Source of the DNA: Phyllobacterium lublinensis
GTDB taxonomy: Bacteria; Pseudomonadota; Alphaproteobacteria; Rhizobiales; Rhizobiaceae
Length of the DNA: 64,000 nt
Assembly (NCBI RefSeq): GCF_020164435.1
Contig: NZ_JAIUDQ010000002.1
Coordinates: 62,001 to 126,000 of the forward strand
Direction of reading: 5' to 3'
Shown: piece by piece, positions 9,300 to 17,463 of the stretch
How positions within the stretch are numbered: position 1 is the first letter of the stretch
How the letters are laid out: every line of letters starts with the position of its first letter
The notes under the pieces: generated by a model
Told to the model about the DNA's origin: nothing
Seen by the model: the letters and a program-made list of their open reading frames with translations, nothing else
Databases searched by the model: none
Translations under genes and position numbers: made by a program

Positions 9300-10318
9300 C
9301 CTATTCGCTGGACCAGAACGCAAGAGCAGTACTTCTGCCCGCTTTCGACAATCTCATTTTTGCAGAAGTGATGAATCCGTTTCTGGATATGGGCGGCCAT
9401 TCCATTTTGATAGGCGAAACGCGAGCAGAATACACAGCACGGTCAATGTCGAAGGAGAGGCTTGCCACTGAAACGCCGAGCATGTTCCGCACTAGCGTCG
9501 AAAAACTCAGGGTACGGTGCCCGGAGCTCATTGTTGCCGTGGATCAGGAAATGGGCGGCATCCAGAGGCTGCAGGGGCTGGCCCCAGCGCTCCCGGAGTT
9601 GGTTGATACGAGGTCGATGACTGACGATGAGCTCGCGGAACATTGCTTCGGAACGGCCAAGGCTGCCCGCGAACTTGGCGTGTCAATGTTCCTCGCGCCA
9701 ATCGCCGATATTGTAGACGGTCAAAATCCATGGCTAGACAACCGAACCATGGGGACAGATCCGCAAAATGTGGCGAGGCTGGTCGGAGCATTTGTCAAAG
9801 GCGTGCAGAGGGCCGGGATCTCAGCTGCAACAAAACACTTCCCCGGATTCAACAATTTGAATGCTGACCCAGCACTCGTTGATGTGTCCCTGCACACCGA
9901 CCGAGACCACATCATCCGTAACGCCTTGCCGTTCACGGCCGCGATCAAGGCTGGAACCAAAGCAATCATGACTGGACCAGCACCAGTTGCCGCGCTTGAT
10001 GCCAACAATGCCGCCAGCACCTCGGCTGCTGTGATTGCTCTCTTGCGGGAGCAGTTTGGATTCACAGGTTTGATCGTGAGTGACGATCTGGACGCTCCCG
10101 CGACGATGCGGGGCAAATCGCTGCTGGACACTGCGGTCTCCGCGATCAATGCTGGGGCGGACCTCTTGTTAGTAGCTGGTGGCCCTCATCTCAACTCCTT
10201 GTCTGAAGGCATCGTAGCCGCAGTGCGCACAGGCAAGATTTCCGCTGACCGCCTGTCGGATGCGGCAACTCGCGTGAGAAAGAATGCTGGGGGTCACCAA
10301 TTTCAGTCGGATGCTTGA
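9296..10318 (+). CDS. Glycoside hydrolase family 3 protein, NagZ-like
   Basis: A 340-residue single-domain GH3 protein similar to beta-N-acetylhexosaminidases. KHFPG is at 180-184 and the nucleophile motif SDDLD at 262-266. In NagZ the loop after KHFPG carries a His (GHG...DSH) that acts as acid/base; here it reads GFNNLNADPALVDV without it, so activity or mechanism may differ. No signal peptide, so cytoplasmic. Its ATG overlaps the DeoR stop. It may release sugars from an imported glycoside. Confidence 0.82.
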   Translation: MTYSLDQNARAVLLPAFDNLIFAEVMNPFLDMGGHSILIGETRAEYTARSMSKERLATETPSMFRTSVEKLRVRCPELIVAVDQEMGGIQRLQGLAPALPELVDTRSMTDDELAEHCFGTAKAARELGVSMFLAPIADIVDGQNPWLDNRTMGTDPQNVARLVGAFVKGVQRAGISAATKHFPGFNNLNADPALVDVSLHTDRDHIIRNALPFTAAIKAGTKAIMTGPAPVAALDANNAASTSAAVIALLREQFGFTGLIVSDDLDAPATMRGKSLLDTAVSAINAGADLLLVAGGPHLNSLSEGIVAAVRTGKISADRLSDAATRVRKNAGGHQFQSDA

Positions 10319-10809
10319 TCTCAGCTGCCCTTCTTGCGTTGTTTGCCGATGGCGCCGAAGTTAGAACACGGACCTGCCCCAAATCAGGCGGAGTGAAGAC
10401 GACCGCTTTGCGTCTCCAAACCGGACATACAGGCAAATTTTTGCTGTGTCCGGAAGTAGACGTCGCCACTGACATGCCGGAGGTCGTGGTTGCGCCAGAA
10501 GCGTCATTCGTTAAGAACCTTGAAAACGCAGGAGTTAGCTATAGTGGGCTGGTTTGCGTTATGCCATGATAGTCGTAGATTGAATTGAGCAATCATGCGT
10601 TGAGCTGGTAACCGCATTCGGGTCAGTCAGGAACTGCATGCTACGCCGTGCAGCAGCGTTCCGCCTTGTAAGCGTTCAAGGCCGCTGGGAATTCAACCGG
10701 CTGTGAACGATCACCTTTCAGTTGTTTCTAATTGTATCTATTCGTTTAAATGGGCAGAAATGTGTCGCATGCTAAGCATTCGCACATCAAATGCGCGGAG
10801 TTCTTGGAT
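10319..10809. other. Long intergenic stretch with a dispersed-repeat copy
   Basis: No convincing gene. Bases 10401-10476 resemble 25582-25656 at roughly 64 of 76 positions (counted by eye), indicating a short dispersed or decayed element. The last about 80 bases are AT-rich and should hold the promoter of the small exported protein that follows. Confidence 0.5.
10401..10476 (+). repeat. Dispersed repeat, copy A
   Basis: The stretch from GACCGCTTTGCG to CCACTGACATG is shared with 25582-25656 in the same orientation, with one single-base indel and about a dozen substitutions. Neither copy lies in a recognisable intact gene. It looks like a relic of a duplicated sequence. Confidence 0.6.
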
Positions 10810-11142
10810 ATGTACAATAAAAACGAAGTATTAACTATCAAAACAAGTAAAGTAAAAATTAAAAAAACAGCGTATTCGCTGCTCTCTGTCAAAGGCATGC
10901 CGACGATTGCTTTTGTGATGGCCGCTTCATTGTGTACTATGTTGCCTGCAAATGCTGGCGAAGTGCGGTCGAATTCGATGAAGCTGGGTTACTCTGGCTC
11001 AGCGAAAACATACGTCATAACGAGAAAAAACATCAAGACCCGCAACGTCGTGACTGTTGCAAAATCGGCCTATCTCGGGCAGGCCCCTTTTATTTGCACG
11101 CCAAGCGGATTTGGACGTACTTCGACCTGCTTTGCCAGGTGA
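10810..11142 (+). CDS. Small exported protein of unknown function
   Basis: A 110-residue basic protein. The N-terminus is Lys-rich and followed by a hydrophobic stretch ending LCTMLPANAGE, which looks like a signal peptide with cleavage after ANA. The mature part ends GQAPFICTPSGFGRTSTCFAR, with two Cys around a PSGFG motif that recurs in small secreted proteins of Rhizobiales. The frame is open from 10750, but ATG 10810 has GGAG upstream. Function unknown. The AT-rich 5' end differs from the neighbours. Confidence 0.6.
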   Translation: MYNKNEVLTIKTSKVKIKKTAYSLLSVKGMPTIAFVMAASLCTMLPANAGEVRSNSMKLGYSGSAKTYVITRKNIKTRNVVTVAKSAYLGQAPFICTPSGFGRTSTCFAR

Positions 11143-11193
11143 CAGTTGTGGAAGCGGCCGGGCAAAGAACCTGGCCTTTCTTCACAGCTGTCA
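11140..11193. terminator. Long imperfect hairpin between convergent genes
   Basis: Outer arms TGACAG...GGAAG and CTTCACAGCTGTCA enclose an inner stem GGCCGGG/CCTGGCC. It begins at the stop codon of the exported-protein gene and ends 11 bp before the stop of apsH2, so it may end transcription in both directions. It lacks a clear T-run. Confidence 0.5.
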
Positions 11194-11203
11194 AACCTTC
11201 TGC

Positions 11204-11716
11204 CTAGCTGCCGCGCGATATTTTGGACTTCATCCGATTCATTCGGGTTGTAACATAATCACCTGGCCGTATCTTGCGATATTCGTCATCAGCTCGAGCC
11301 GGCGTGGTCTTGAACTGGTACCAATCCCCATCAGGCTCGCGTTTCTGGAACACAGCATTCCCCTTCTTGCGATGGCTGAAACAGGTCAGCGCCGGAGCAC
11401 TACCCCCCTTCGCGTGCCATACCGCCCTGAAGCACAGTTTGCCCGGATCTGTGATGAACCAGCGCCCCACACCGTATGATCCTCCGCCGTCAGCAGTCCA
11501 GGATATAAACTCGCGCTGCCTGTTCGCGAAATATCCCGCGCCATCCTTCCAGATCCAGGATCGATTGCTGTAGAGATTGAACAGTTCCTGGCTGGATAGC
11601 GGTTCAGACATCGCCGGCGGTTTCGAGGGCTTGCTTTGTGCAGCACTGGAAGCTTGGGCAAATGTGCCCACTATACCAACGATGCACAGCAACGATATCG
11701 CTCGGAACATGGTCAT
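11204..11716 (-). CDS. apsH2: DUF995 protein of the arabinose-polysaccharide operon (ApsH2-like)
   Basis: A 170-residue exported protein with a signal peptide (SLLCIVGIVGTFAQASSAAQ) and one DUF995 domain, recognised by SWIWKDGAGYF, YGVGRWFITDPGKLCF and EPDGDWYQFK. It is the last gene of the operon. AGGAGG lies just before ATG 11716; the frame extends upstream to 11800 but without a ribosome site. In S. meliloti the equivalent gene apsH2 (SMb20463) ends the cluster for an arabinose-containing polysaccharide. Its molecular role is unknown; a periplasmic assembly or export role is inferred. Confidence 0.82.
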   Translation of the reverse strand: MTMFRAISLLCIVGIVGTFAQASSAAQSKPSKPPAMSEPLSSQELFNLYSNRSWIWKDGAGYFANRQREFISWTADGGGSYGVGRWFITDPGKLCFRAVWHAKGGSAPALTCFSHRKKGNAVFQKREPDGDWYQFKTTPARADDEYRKIRPGDYVTTRMNRMKSKISRGS

Positions 11717-11742
11717 TTTTACCTCCTGAAGGGGCATCCTGG

Positions 11743-12705
11743 TTAATTCGTCGCTTCTCTCACAACTCGCCAATCGGGAAGGCCGTAGGGGCGAGGCCAA
11801 GGATAAACTTCCTTGTCGTTGAAATACACGACGGCTGTCAGATCCGGAAACTCCGGAGACCGTTTGGCGGCGTCTTCAGCCCAGCTGCGAACGTAGTCGG
11901 AGTCACCTTCGTAGCCAAGTTCTGCAACAACGATAGGTTTGCCCAAGGCTTTGACCAAGCGGTACTTGGACGAGAGCGCCTCAGCGAATGTCTGATCTTT
12001 GCCAAGATGATCCCGGTCATATTGTTGCAGGCCGAATACGGAAAGGCCAACCACATCAACGAATTCATCGCCTGGATAGAATGCTGAGAGGGTTGGTTCT
12101 CCCTTGGGTGACCACATGTACTTCGCCGTTTTATTATGCTCGCGGCAAACCGTTACCATCCGTTGGTAAGCGGTGACATAGTCGGCTGGAGACCAATGGG
12201 CCCAGGTAAACTGGTTGTCGGTTTCGTCCATCTCCTGCGCCCAGCGAATAGTTACGTCGCTCTTGAGTGTTGCTGCTGTCGAGCATACCGCTGCCATGTT
12301 GGCATCGTACCTGCCCGCCAGAATGCCGCTGATCAGCGCCTCAGGGGAAGATCGCCAGTCCGCTGCCCATGACCAGGGCTCCACAGTGATGAATAGTTTT
12401 CGTCCGCGTTTTTGGGCATATTCATCGGCTAGCGATAGCGTCGACAGATCAACATCTTCCCAGGGCAGGAACAGATGTTCGATCTTTGAATTGGGATCGT
12501 CAGTGAAGTCACCATGCGGATCATATGCTCCAAACGTGAGGGAGTCAGGACCGATGATTGGCCGTTTATCACCAAGGTTGCCCGTAGCAACAGGTTTTGC
12601 ACCAGTTGGGATGCCGCGTGGAATGCTTGCCGCCAGCACGCTACCTGTCAGAACCAGGGTCGCAATTGAGACCACAATTGCAGTACGAGTCTTCTTGTTT
12701 TTCAT
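11743..12705 (-). CDS. apsE: Exported glycanase, GH26-like (ApsE-like)
   Basis: A 320-residue protein with an N-terminal signal/anchor segment (about residues 8-26). The barrel has RWAQEMDE, with the likely acid/base Glu, and VVAELGYEGD, with the likely nucleophile Glu, both typical of clan GH-A and closest in pattern to family 26 beta-mannanases. Position matches apsE, the predicted endoglycanase of the S. meliloti APS cluster; such enzymes trim or release the polymer during synthesis. It starts in an ATGA overlap with apsH1 after a strong AGGAGG. Confidence 0.8.
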   Translation of the reverse strand: MKNKKTRTAIVVSIATLVLTGSVLAASIPRGIPTGAKPVATGNLGDKRPIIGPDSLTFGAYDPHGDFTDDPNSKIEHLFLPWEDVDLSTLSLADEYAQKRGRKLFITVEPWSWAADWRSSPEALISGILAGRYDANMAAVCSTAATLKSDVTIRWAQEMDETDNQFTWAHWSPADYVTAYQRMVTVCREHNKTAKYMWSPKGEPTLSAFYPGDEFVDVVGLSVFGLQQYDRDHLGKDQTFAEALSSKYRLVKALGKPIVVAELGYEGDSDYVRSWAEDAAKRSPEFPDLTAVVYFNDKEVYPWPRPYGLPDWRVVREATN

Positions 12706-13319
12706 TGAGTTTTCCTCCTGCCAGGGGTCGCATTGCCCGCTAGTCGATTCTGATCCTCAAGATCAGATTTCATGGTCGCCAGATCTGGAGAGACCAGATT
12801 CTCTGCGACAAGCTTCTTGAATTCATCACTCTCTGTCGGCGCGGCGTGCTTGAAAATGTACCAGTCGCCCGATGGCTCTTTCTTCTGATAGATCGTTCCG
12901 CCATTACGCTTGTGGCTAAAACACGTTTTGTTGGCGAAAACGCCAGACTTCATGTGCCACCCTGCAATGAGGCACATTTGGCCATCGTCCGTTACGGCCC
13001 ATCGTCCTTGCGCCCAGGTGGTCGCATTTCCGGAGCCTGTCCGGGCAGTGAAACGTCTCCCCTGATCATCGAAGCGTCCGGCTCCATCCGGCCACACCCA
13101 CGTCTTGTCGCGGTAAAGCAGGTAAAGCTCCAGGGCATTCATTGCCCGGGCATCGGCCGACGGGACGTTTGTTTCGCCGGCGAAGCAAGGACCTGCGAGT
13201 GTTGCCGAGAGACAGGCCGCAATTACCAGCGACACGCTACGGCAGGAACCGGACCAACGCGTTCCCACTTTGGCGGCTTGCTGTAAACTTAAAGAACTCG
13301 TTCTTCTGTTTGTCATCAT
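12702..13319 (-). CDS. apsH1: DUF995 protein of the arabinose-polysaccharide operon (ApsH1-like)
   Basis: A 205-residue paralogue of the protein at 11204-11716. A basic N-terminus and hydrophobic segment (LVIAACLSATLAGPCFAG) form a signal peptide, possibly a lipoprotein-like one because of the Cys. The DUF995 core shows KTWVWPDGAGRF, WAQGRWAVTDDGQMC and EPSGDWYIFK. The start overlaps the apsS stop (ATGA). Two DUF995 proteins flanking a glycanase is the APS operon arrangement known from S. meliloti. Biochemical function unknown. Confidence 0.82.
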   Translation of the reverse strand: MMTNRRTSSLSLQQAAKVGTRWSGSCRSVSLVIAACLSATLAGPCFAGETNVPSADARAMNALELYLLYRDKTWVWPDGAGRFDDQGRRFTARTGSGNATTWAQGRWAVTDDGQMCLIAGWHMKSGVFANKTCFSHKRNGGTIYQKKEPSGDWYIFKHAAPTESDEFKKLVAENLVSPDLATMKSDLEDQNRLAGNATPGRRKTQ

Positions 13320-15184
13320 CTTGTTCCGCTCTTACGAACACCTTCCAGGAAGGCATTGTTGTCTGATTCGGGAAGCCAGCGTGGCTTGAAGGTCAGCTTG
13401 CGCAATTCTCCACCTTTGAGACCTGCGCCAGCCACCGCATACGTGGTTTCATAAAGCCGCAATCGCCCGCCACCCCAAGTGAGGGAATCCAGTCCGTCCT
13501 TTCCGCGCTCAACAGTCGCGATTCCTGGCAGGACGATGAGGGAGAGGAGGGCGGCCGCCATTGCTGGACGATATGTTCTGCTCTTGAACCTGACCACATT
13601 CTCTCGAGCGTGCTGGATGACGATTGTCAGCAAGAGCACGGTATAGATCACGGCATTGACGATTGCGAAAATGTAAAAACCCCTTGTTTCGCCGGCATCC
13701 GTTACAAACAGCACAGGCAATACTGAAACAATTGACAGAAATGCGTAGGGCATCAGAACTCGCGCAGGCAGTGGATCCACCTCAGACGTGCCCTTGGGTG
13801 TGATGCGAAAATCCACAAAAGACCCAGTCATCCAGTCGCGAACTGCAGCGACGGTTCCAGCCAAGGCCCAAGGCCAGCGAGCAAAGAGGAAAAACATCGC
13901 CTCCCAGCTCAAGACCTTTGAATCAAAGGGACGGAACGAGCCGGTTGCGCGCCAGCGATAGACCAGCACTATCAACGTGATGTAGAGCGGCATGAAGTGC
14001 GCAAGAAAAGCCGGATAGGTTACTGCGACGAACGTCTGTTTTGTCACAAGCGCCAGGATGGGCATGGCGAACATCATCGCCATGAACAGCGCAAACAGTG
14101 GGTACCACAGCTGCGCAAACACAAATGAAAACTTTAGTTTCAACGGCAGGCGCGGCACGTACGTTGGCGAATATTGCAACAGCAACATGACGAGGCTGCG
14201 CGACCACTGGAACTCCTGCGTGACGAGATCGGCGAATGTTGCCGGGCCGTCGCCATGTGCGATCGCATCAAGCGCATGAACGCCACGCCAGCCATGCGCA
14301 TTCATCATCAGGGTAGTTGAGTGGTCTTCGGCCAGCTCCGGCCCGAGCCCACCTATTTGGCGCAAGGCGACGGTACGTACGGCATAGTGTGATCCGATGC
14401 AGAGTGGTGCCAGTCCACCAGTATAGCCGGCCTGGAGCGAACCGTGCATGTTCGCTTCCGCGTAAAGGCGCCCGCGTGCAGACCAGCTTTCTGATGCGTT
14501 CTTATCGCAAATGCTTGGTGCAGATACGTATCCGACATCTTCATCGGCAAACGGGCGCAACATTTCGACGAGATAGCCTTGCTCTGGAACATGATCAGCA
14601 TCGAGCTGCACGACGAAGTCATAGCGCTCATAGCCGAAATGATCATAGAAAAACGCAAGGTTGCCTTCCTTGCAGCGCGTGCGGCGCGGCCAGGTGGCCA
14701 AATGATAGTCCGGTCTGTTCTTTCGCGTTGAGACAAGAACGCCGTTCTCTTTGCACCAATTCAACGTCTCCAGGCTTGGATCTTCATCCGCAAGCCATGT
14801 GTCGTGTGGATAGTCCTGGGCAAGCATGGCTTCCAGTGTTTCCGCGACGATTGAAAATGGTTCAGACGGCGCCTTGGTCACCACCATGGCCACTCTGCTG
14901 CCATCTGGCAGTCGAAGCGGTCCGTTGGGTTTGCGGGCACGGTAGAATATTGTCATGAAATAGGCGGGCAGAAGGGTTACCCATGCCAGCGTCGCTGTGA
15001 CCAGAGCGAAACTCCAGGAACCGATAATATGCTCTGGCTTCAGCCACCAGGCCCAGAAATAAAAGAGCATGGCCAGCCAGATTGCCGTACATGCGAGATA
15101 TTCAATCTTGCCATATCCCTTGAGGACCGGAACGAGGGTTGGTTCGGTCACACCTGCCGTAATTTTGGGCGTTGTGCTGGTCAT
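13316..15184 (-). CDS. apsS: Processive family 2 glycosyltransferase (ApsS-like polysaccharide synthase)
   Basis: A 622-residue membrane enzyme of the cellulose-synthase type. Two N-terminal membrane helices precede the GT2 domain: LADEDPS (Asp133/135), QLDADHV (195-197), AEDHST (Asp287, catalytic base) and QEFQW (323-327). The last motif replaces the usual Arg of Q(Q/R)xRW by Gln. Several helices follow to the C-terminus. In S. meliloti ApsS is the proposed synthase of the arabinose polysaccharide, using nucleotide-arabinose made by Uxs1 and Uxe. Coupled by overlaps to uxe and apsH1. Confidence 0.88.
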   Translation of the reverse strand: MTSTTPKITAGVTEPTLVPVLKGYGKIEYLACTAIWLAMLFYFWAWWLKPEHIIGSWSFALVTATLAWVTLLPAYFMTIFYRARKPNGPLRLPDGSRVAMVVTKAPSEPFSIVAETLEAMLAQDYPHDTWLADEDPSLETLNWCKENGVLVSTRKNRPDYHLATWPRRTRCKEGNLAFFYDHFGYERYDFVVQLDADHVPEQGYLVEMLRPFADEDVGYVSAPSICDKNASESWSARGRLYAEANMHGSLQAGYTGGLAPLCIGSHYAVRTVALRQIGGLGPELAEDHSTTLMMNAHGWRGVHALDAIAHGDGPATFADLVTQEFQWSRSLVMLLLQYSPTYVPRLPLKLKFSFVFAQLWYPLFALFMAMMFAMPILALVTKQTFVAVTYPAFLAHFMPLYITLIVLVYRWRATGSFRPFDSKVLSWEAMFFLFARWPWALAGTVAAVRDWMTGSFVDFRITPKGTSEVDPLPARVLMPYAFLSIVSVLPVLFVTDAGETRGFYIFAIVNAVIYTVLLLTIVIQHARENVVRFKSRTYRPAMAAALLSLIVLPGIATVERGKDGLDSLTWGGGRLRLYETTYAVAGAGLKGGELRKLTFKPRWLPESDNNAFLEGVRKSGTR

Positions 15185-16167
15185 GCCCGCGACTCCAGGC
15201 CAAAGAAGGGAGCCGCGGTCCGCACAATCGTATCGATGTCCGAATATTCGGGAGCAAAGCCAAGCGCCCGGCGTGCAAATGCTGGATCGGCATAAAGCGC
15301 AGGGGGGTCACCAGCTCGCCTTGGATGCATTTCAACCGGGACTTCACACTTGGTAACACGGCTGATTGCCTTCAGTATCTCGCCAACTGACAGGCCGCGG
15401 CCAGTTCCAAGGTTGACCGAAAGGTTTTGACCGCCACTGATGAGGTGATCGAGCGCCAGAACATGCGCCTTGGCCAGATCGGTCACGTGGATATAATCAC
15501 GAACACACGTTCCGTCTTCGGTGTCATAGTCGTCGCCGAAGACTGCAAGATGCGAGATCGCCCCCGCTGCCGCGAGCAACGCTCTCGGGATAAGATGTGT
15601 TTCAGGGTTGTGCCACTCGCCCAGTTCTCCGTCAGGATCCGCCCCACACGCGTTAAAGTACCGCAGGGCCACATACTTCAAATCATAGGCAGCCGCATAG
15701 TCCTCCAAAATCTGCTCGGCTATGAGTTTCGTCCTGCCGTAGGGATTGATTGGCTGCTGCGGGGTCGTTTCGGTAATGGGAAGCGACCGCGGTGCTCCAT
15801 AGGTTGCGCAACTTGAGGAAAAGATGATCTTGTCGATTTGCGCATGGCGGCAGGCATCCAGGAGAGAAAGTGTCCCTGCGACATTGTTCCGGTAGTATTT
15901 TGAGGGGTCCTCGACGGACTCTCCGACATAAGCAGACGCGGCAAAATGCACGACTGCATCGGGCTTGTACTGCATGAGGGTCCTCGTCAGACTGCTCGTA
16001 TCGAGGATGTCACCATGCACGAACGGGCCCCAGCGTACCGAGGAGAGATGGCCTGTAACCAGATTGTCAAAGACAATCGGTTCGATGCCGCATGAGTGGA
16101 GTTGTTTGGCGGTGTGACTGCCAATGTAACCGGCGCCGCCCGCTACCAGAACCCTGGGCTGAGCCAT
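15181..16167 (-). CDS. uxe: UDP-xylose/UDP-glucose 4-epimerase
   Basis: A 328-residue short-chain dehydrogenase/reductase of the GalE type: NAD motif GGAGYIG near the N-terminus, SSCATYG with the catalytic Ser, and YGRTK with the Tyr/Lys pair. GalE, ExoB and Uxe are near-identical in plan; the call of Uxe rests on position between the UDP-xylose synthase and the synthase gene, as in S. meliloti SMb20459, where the enzyme interconverts both UDP-Xyl/UDP-Ara and UDP-Glc/UDP-Gal. Starts on the last base of the uxs1 stop. Confidence 0.85.
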   Translation of the reverse strand: MAQPRVLVAGGAGYIGSHTAKQLHSCGIEPIVFDNLVTGHLSSVRWGPFVHGDILDTSSLTRTLMQYKPDAVVHFAASAYVGESVEDPSKYYRNNVAGTLSLLDACRHAQIDKIIFSSSCATYGAPRSLPITETTPQQPINPYGRTKLIAEQILEDYAAAYDLKYVALRYFNACGADPDGELGEWHNPETHLIPRALLAAAGAISHLAVFGDDYDTEDGTCVRDYIHVTDLAKAHVLALDHLISGGQNLSVNLGTGRGLSVGEILKAISRVTKCEVPVEMHPRRAGDPPALYADPAFARRALGFAPEYSDIDTIVRTAAPFFGLESRA

Positions 16168-17219
16168 TATGCAGTCTCCGCCAGTTCAACTGCTTCCTCG
16201 GCAAGGAGGCGATCAAAATAGACGATTGTTTTTTCCAGACCGACCAGGAGTGGCACCTTCGGCTGCCATCCGAGTTCTCGCTGCGCAAGGGATATATCGG
16301 GACGGCGCTGGCGAGGATCATCGGTTGGCAATGGTTTGCAGATGGTGGTCGAACGGGAACCGGTCAGTTTGATCACCTGTTCGGCGAGCTCCAAAATCGT
16401 GAACTCACCTGGATTCCCAAGATTGACAGGCCCGGTGAATGAAGGGTCGGTTGCCATCAACTGCTGAAAGCCGTCGATGAGATCATTGACGAAACAGAAC
16501 GAGCGTGTCTGTGAACCATCGCCATAGATGGTTATGTCCTGACCCTTCAGTGCCTGCACAACGAAGTTTGACACGACACGGCCATCGTCTGGGCGCATGT
16601 TGGGACCATAGGTATTGAATATTCGGGCGATTTTGATCTCAACATGGTGCTGCTTGTGAAAATCGAAGAACAGTGTTTCAGCACTGCGCTTGCCTTCGTC
16701 GTAGCAGGACCGGGGTCCGAACGAGTTCACGTTGCCCCAGTAACCCTCGACCTGAGGGTGAACCAGTGGATCGCCGTATACTTCTGATGTGGATGCCTGG
16801 AAAATGCGAGCACCAGTCCGTGCTGCAAGTTCCAGCAAATTGAGCGCTCCAAGAACGCACGTTTTCATCGTGTGTACGGGATCGGCCTGATAATGAGGAG
16901 GTGATGCGGGGCACGCAAGGTTGTAAATTTCATCAACTTCAACGTCGATTGGATCGACAACATCATGCTTAATGACGCTGAACCGTTCGAAATTGCGCAG
17001 ATGGCGTATGTTGCGTTCAAGCCCTGTAGAGAAGTTGTCCAGGCAGATTACAGTGTGTCCTGCCTTAAGGAGGCGTTCGCAAAGATGTGATCCGAGGAAG
17101 CCGGCACCGCCAGTCACAAGAATATGTTGAGACTTTTGCTTTGAGTGGACGACACGTACATCACCAAAGAGGGAATTAATATTATGCCGACTGGGATTAG
17201 GACGCATTTTCTTCATCAT
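16167..17219 (-). CDS. uxs1: UDP-glucuronate decarboxylase (UDP-xylose synthase)
   Basis: A 350-residue SDR enzyme that converts UDP-glucuronate to UDP-xylose. GGAGFLG is the NAD motif, [12 protein letters not shown] and STSEVYGDP are family hallmarks, SCYDEGKR holds the catalytic Tyr/Lys, and [13 protein letters not shown] the substrate-binding part. It is the first gene of the six-gene operon and supplies the precursor to Uxe. The equivalent S. meliloti enzyme (SMb20458) has been characterised. An inverted repeat lies 29 bp before its start. Confidence 0.92.
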   Translation of the reverse strand: MMKKMRPNPSRHNINSLFGDVRVVHSKQKSQHILVTGGAGFLGSHLCERLLKAGHTVICLDNFSTGLERNIRHLRNFERFSVIKHDVVDPIDVEVDEIYNLACPASPPHYQADPVHTMKTCVLGALNLLELAARTGARIFQASTSEVYGDPLVHPQVEGYWGNVNSFGPRSCYDEGKRSAETLFFDFHKQHHVEIKIARIFNTYGPNMRPDDGRVVSNFVVQALKGQDITIYGDGSQTRSFCFVNDLIDGFQQLMATDPSFTGPVNLGNPGEFTILELAEQVIKLTGSRSTTICKPLPTDDPRQRRPDISLAQRELGWQPKVPLLVGLEKTIVYFDRLLAEEAVELAETA

Positions 17220-17247
17220 TCGAGCCCCAAAATTTGCCGATTCTTTT

Positions 17248-17267
17248 CTGATTAAGGACCTAATCAG
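17248..17267. promoter_or_regulatory. Inverted repeat upstream of uxs1
   Basis: CTGATTAAGGACCTAATCAG has 7-bp perfect arms (CTGATTA/TAATCAG) around six bases. It lies 29-48 bp before uxs1, inside the only non-coding gap (17220-17463) between the regulator gene and the operon, so it is a plausible operator or activator site for the adjacent AraC regulator or for MucR. Which protein binds is unknown. Confidence 0.5.
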
Positions 17268-17463
17268 TTCAAAGTGCTTTTATATCGGCGTTGTTCTTGT
17301 AGCTTTCGTATAATTGGGCCTCTGCCGACTGTCGTTAGACGCGCATCCTGATACTTGCCGCAGCGTCCATTTCTGCAGACGAAGGGTTATATCGCTCGTG
17401 ATCCGAAGCGATTACACCGCTCTGGACGCTCCTTGTTCGATAGAATGTTGGTCAGATATTGCC

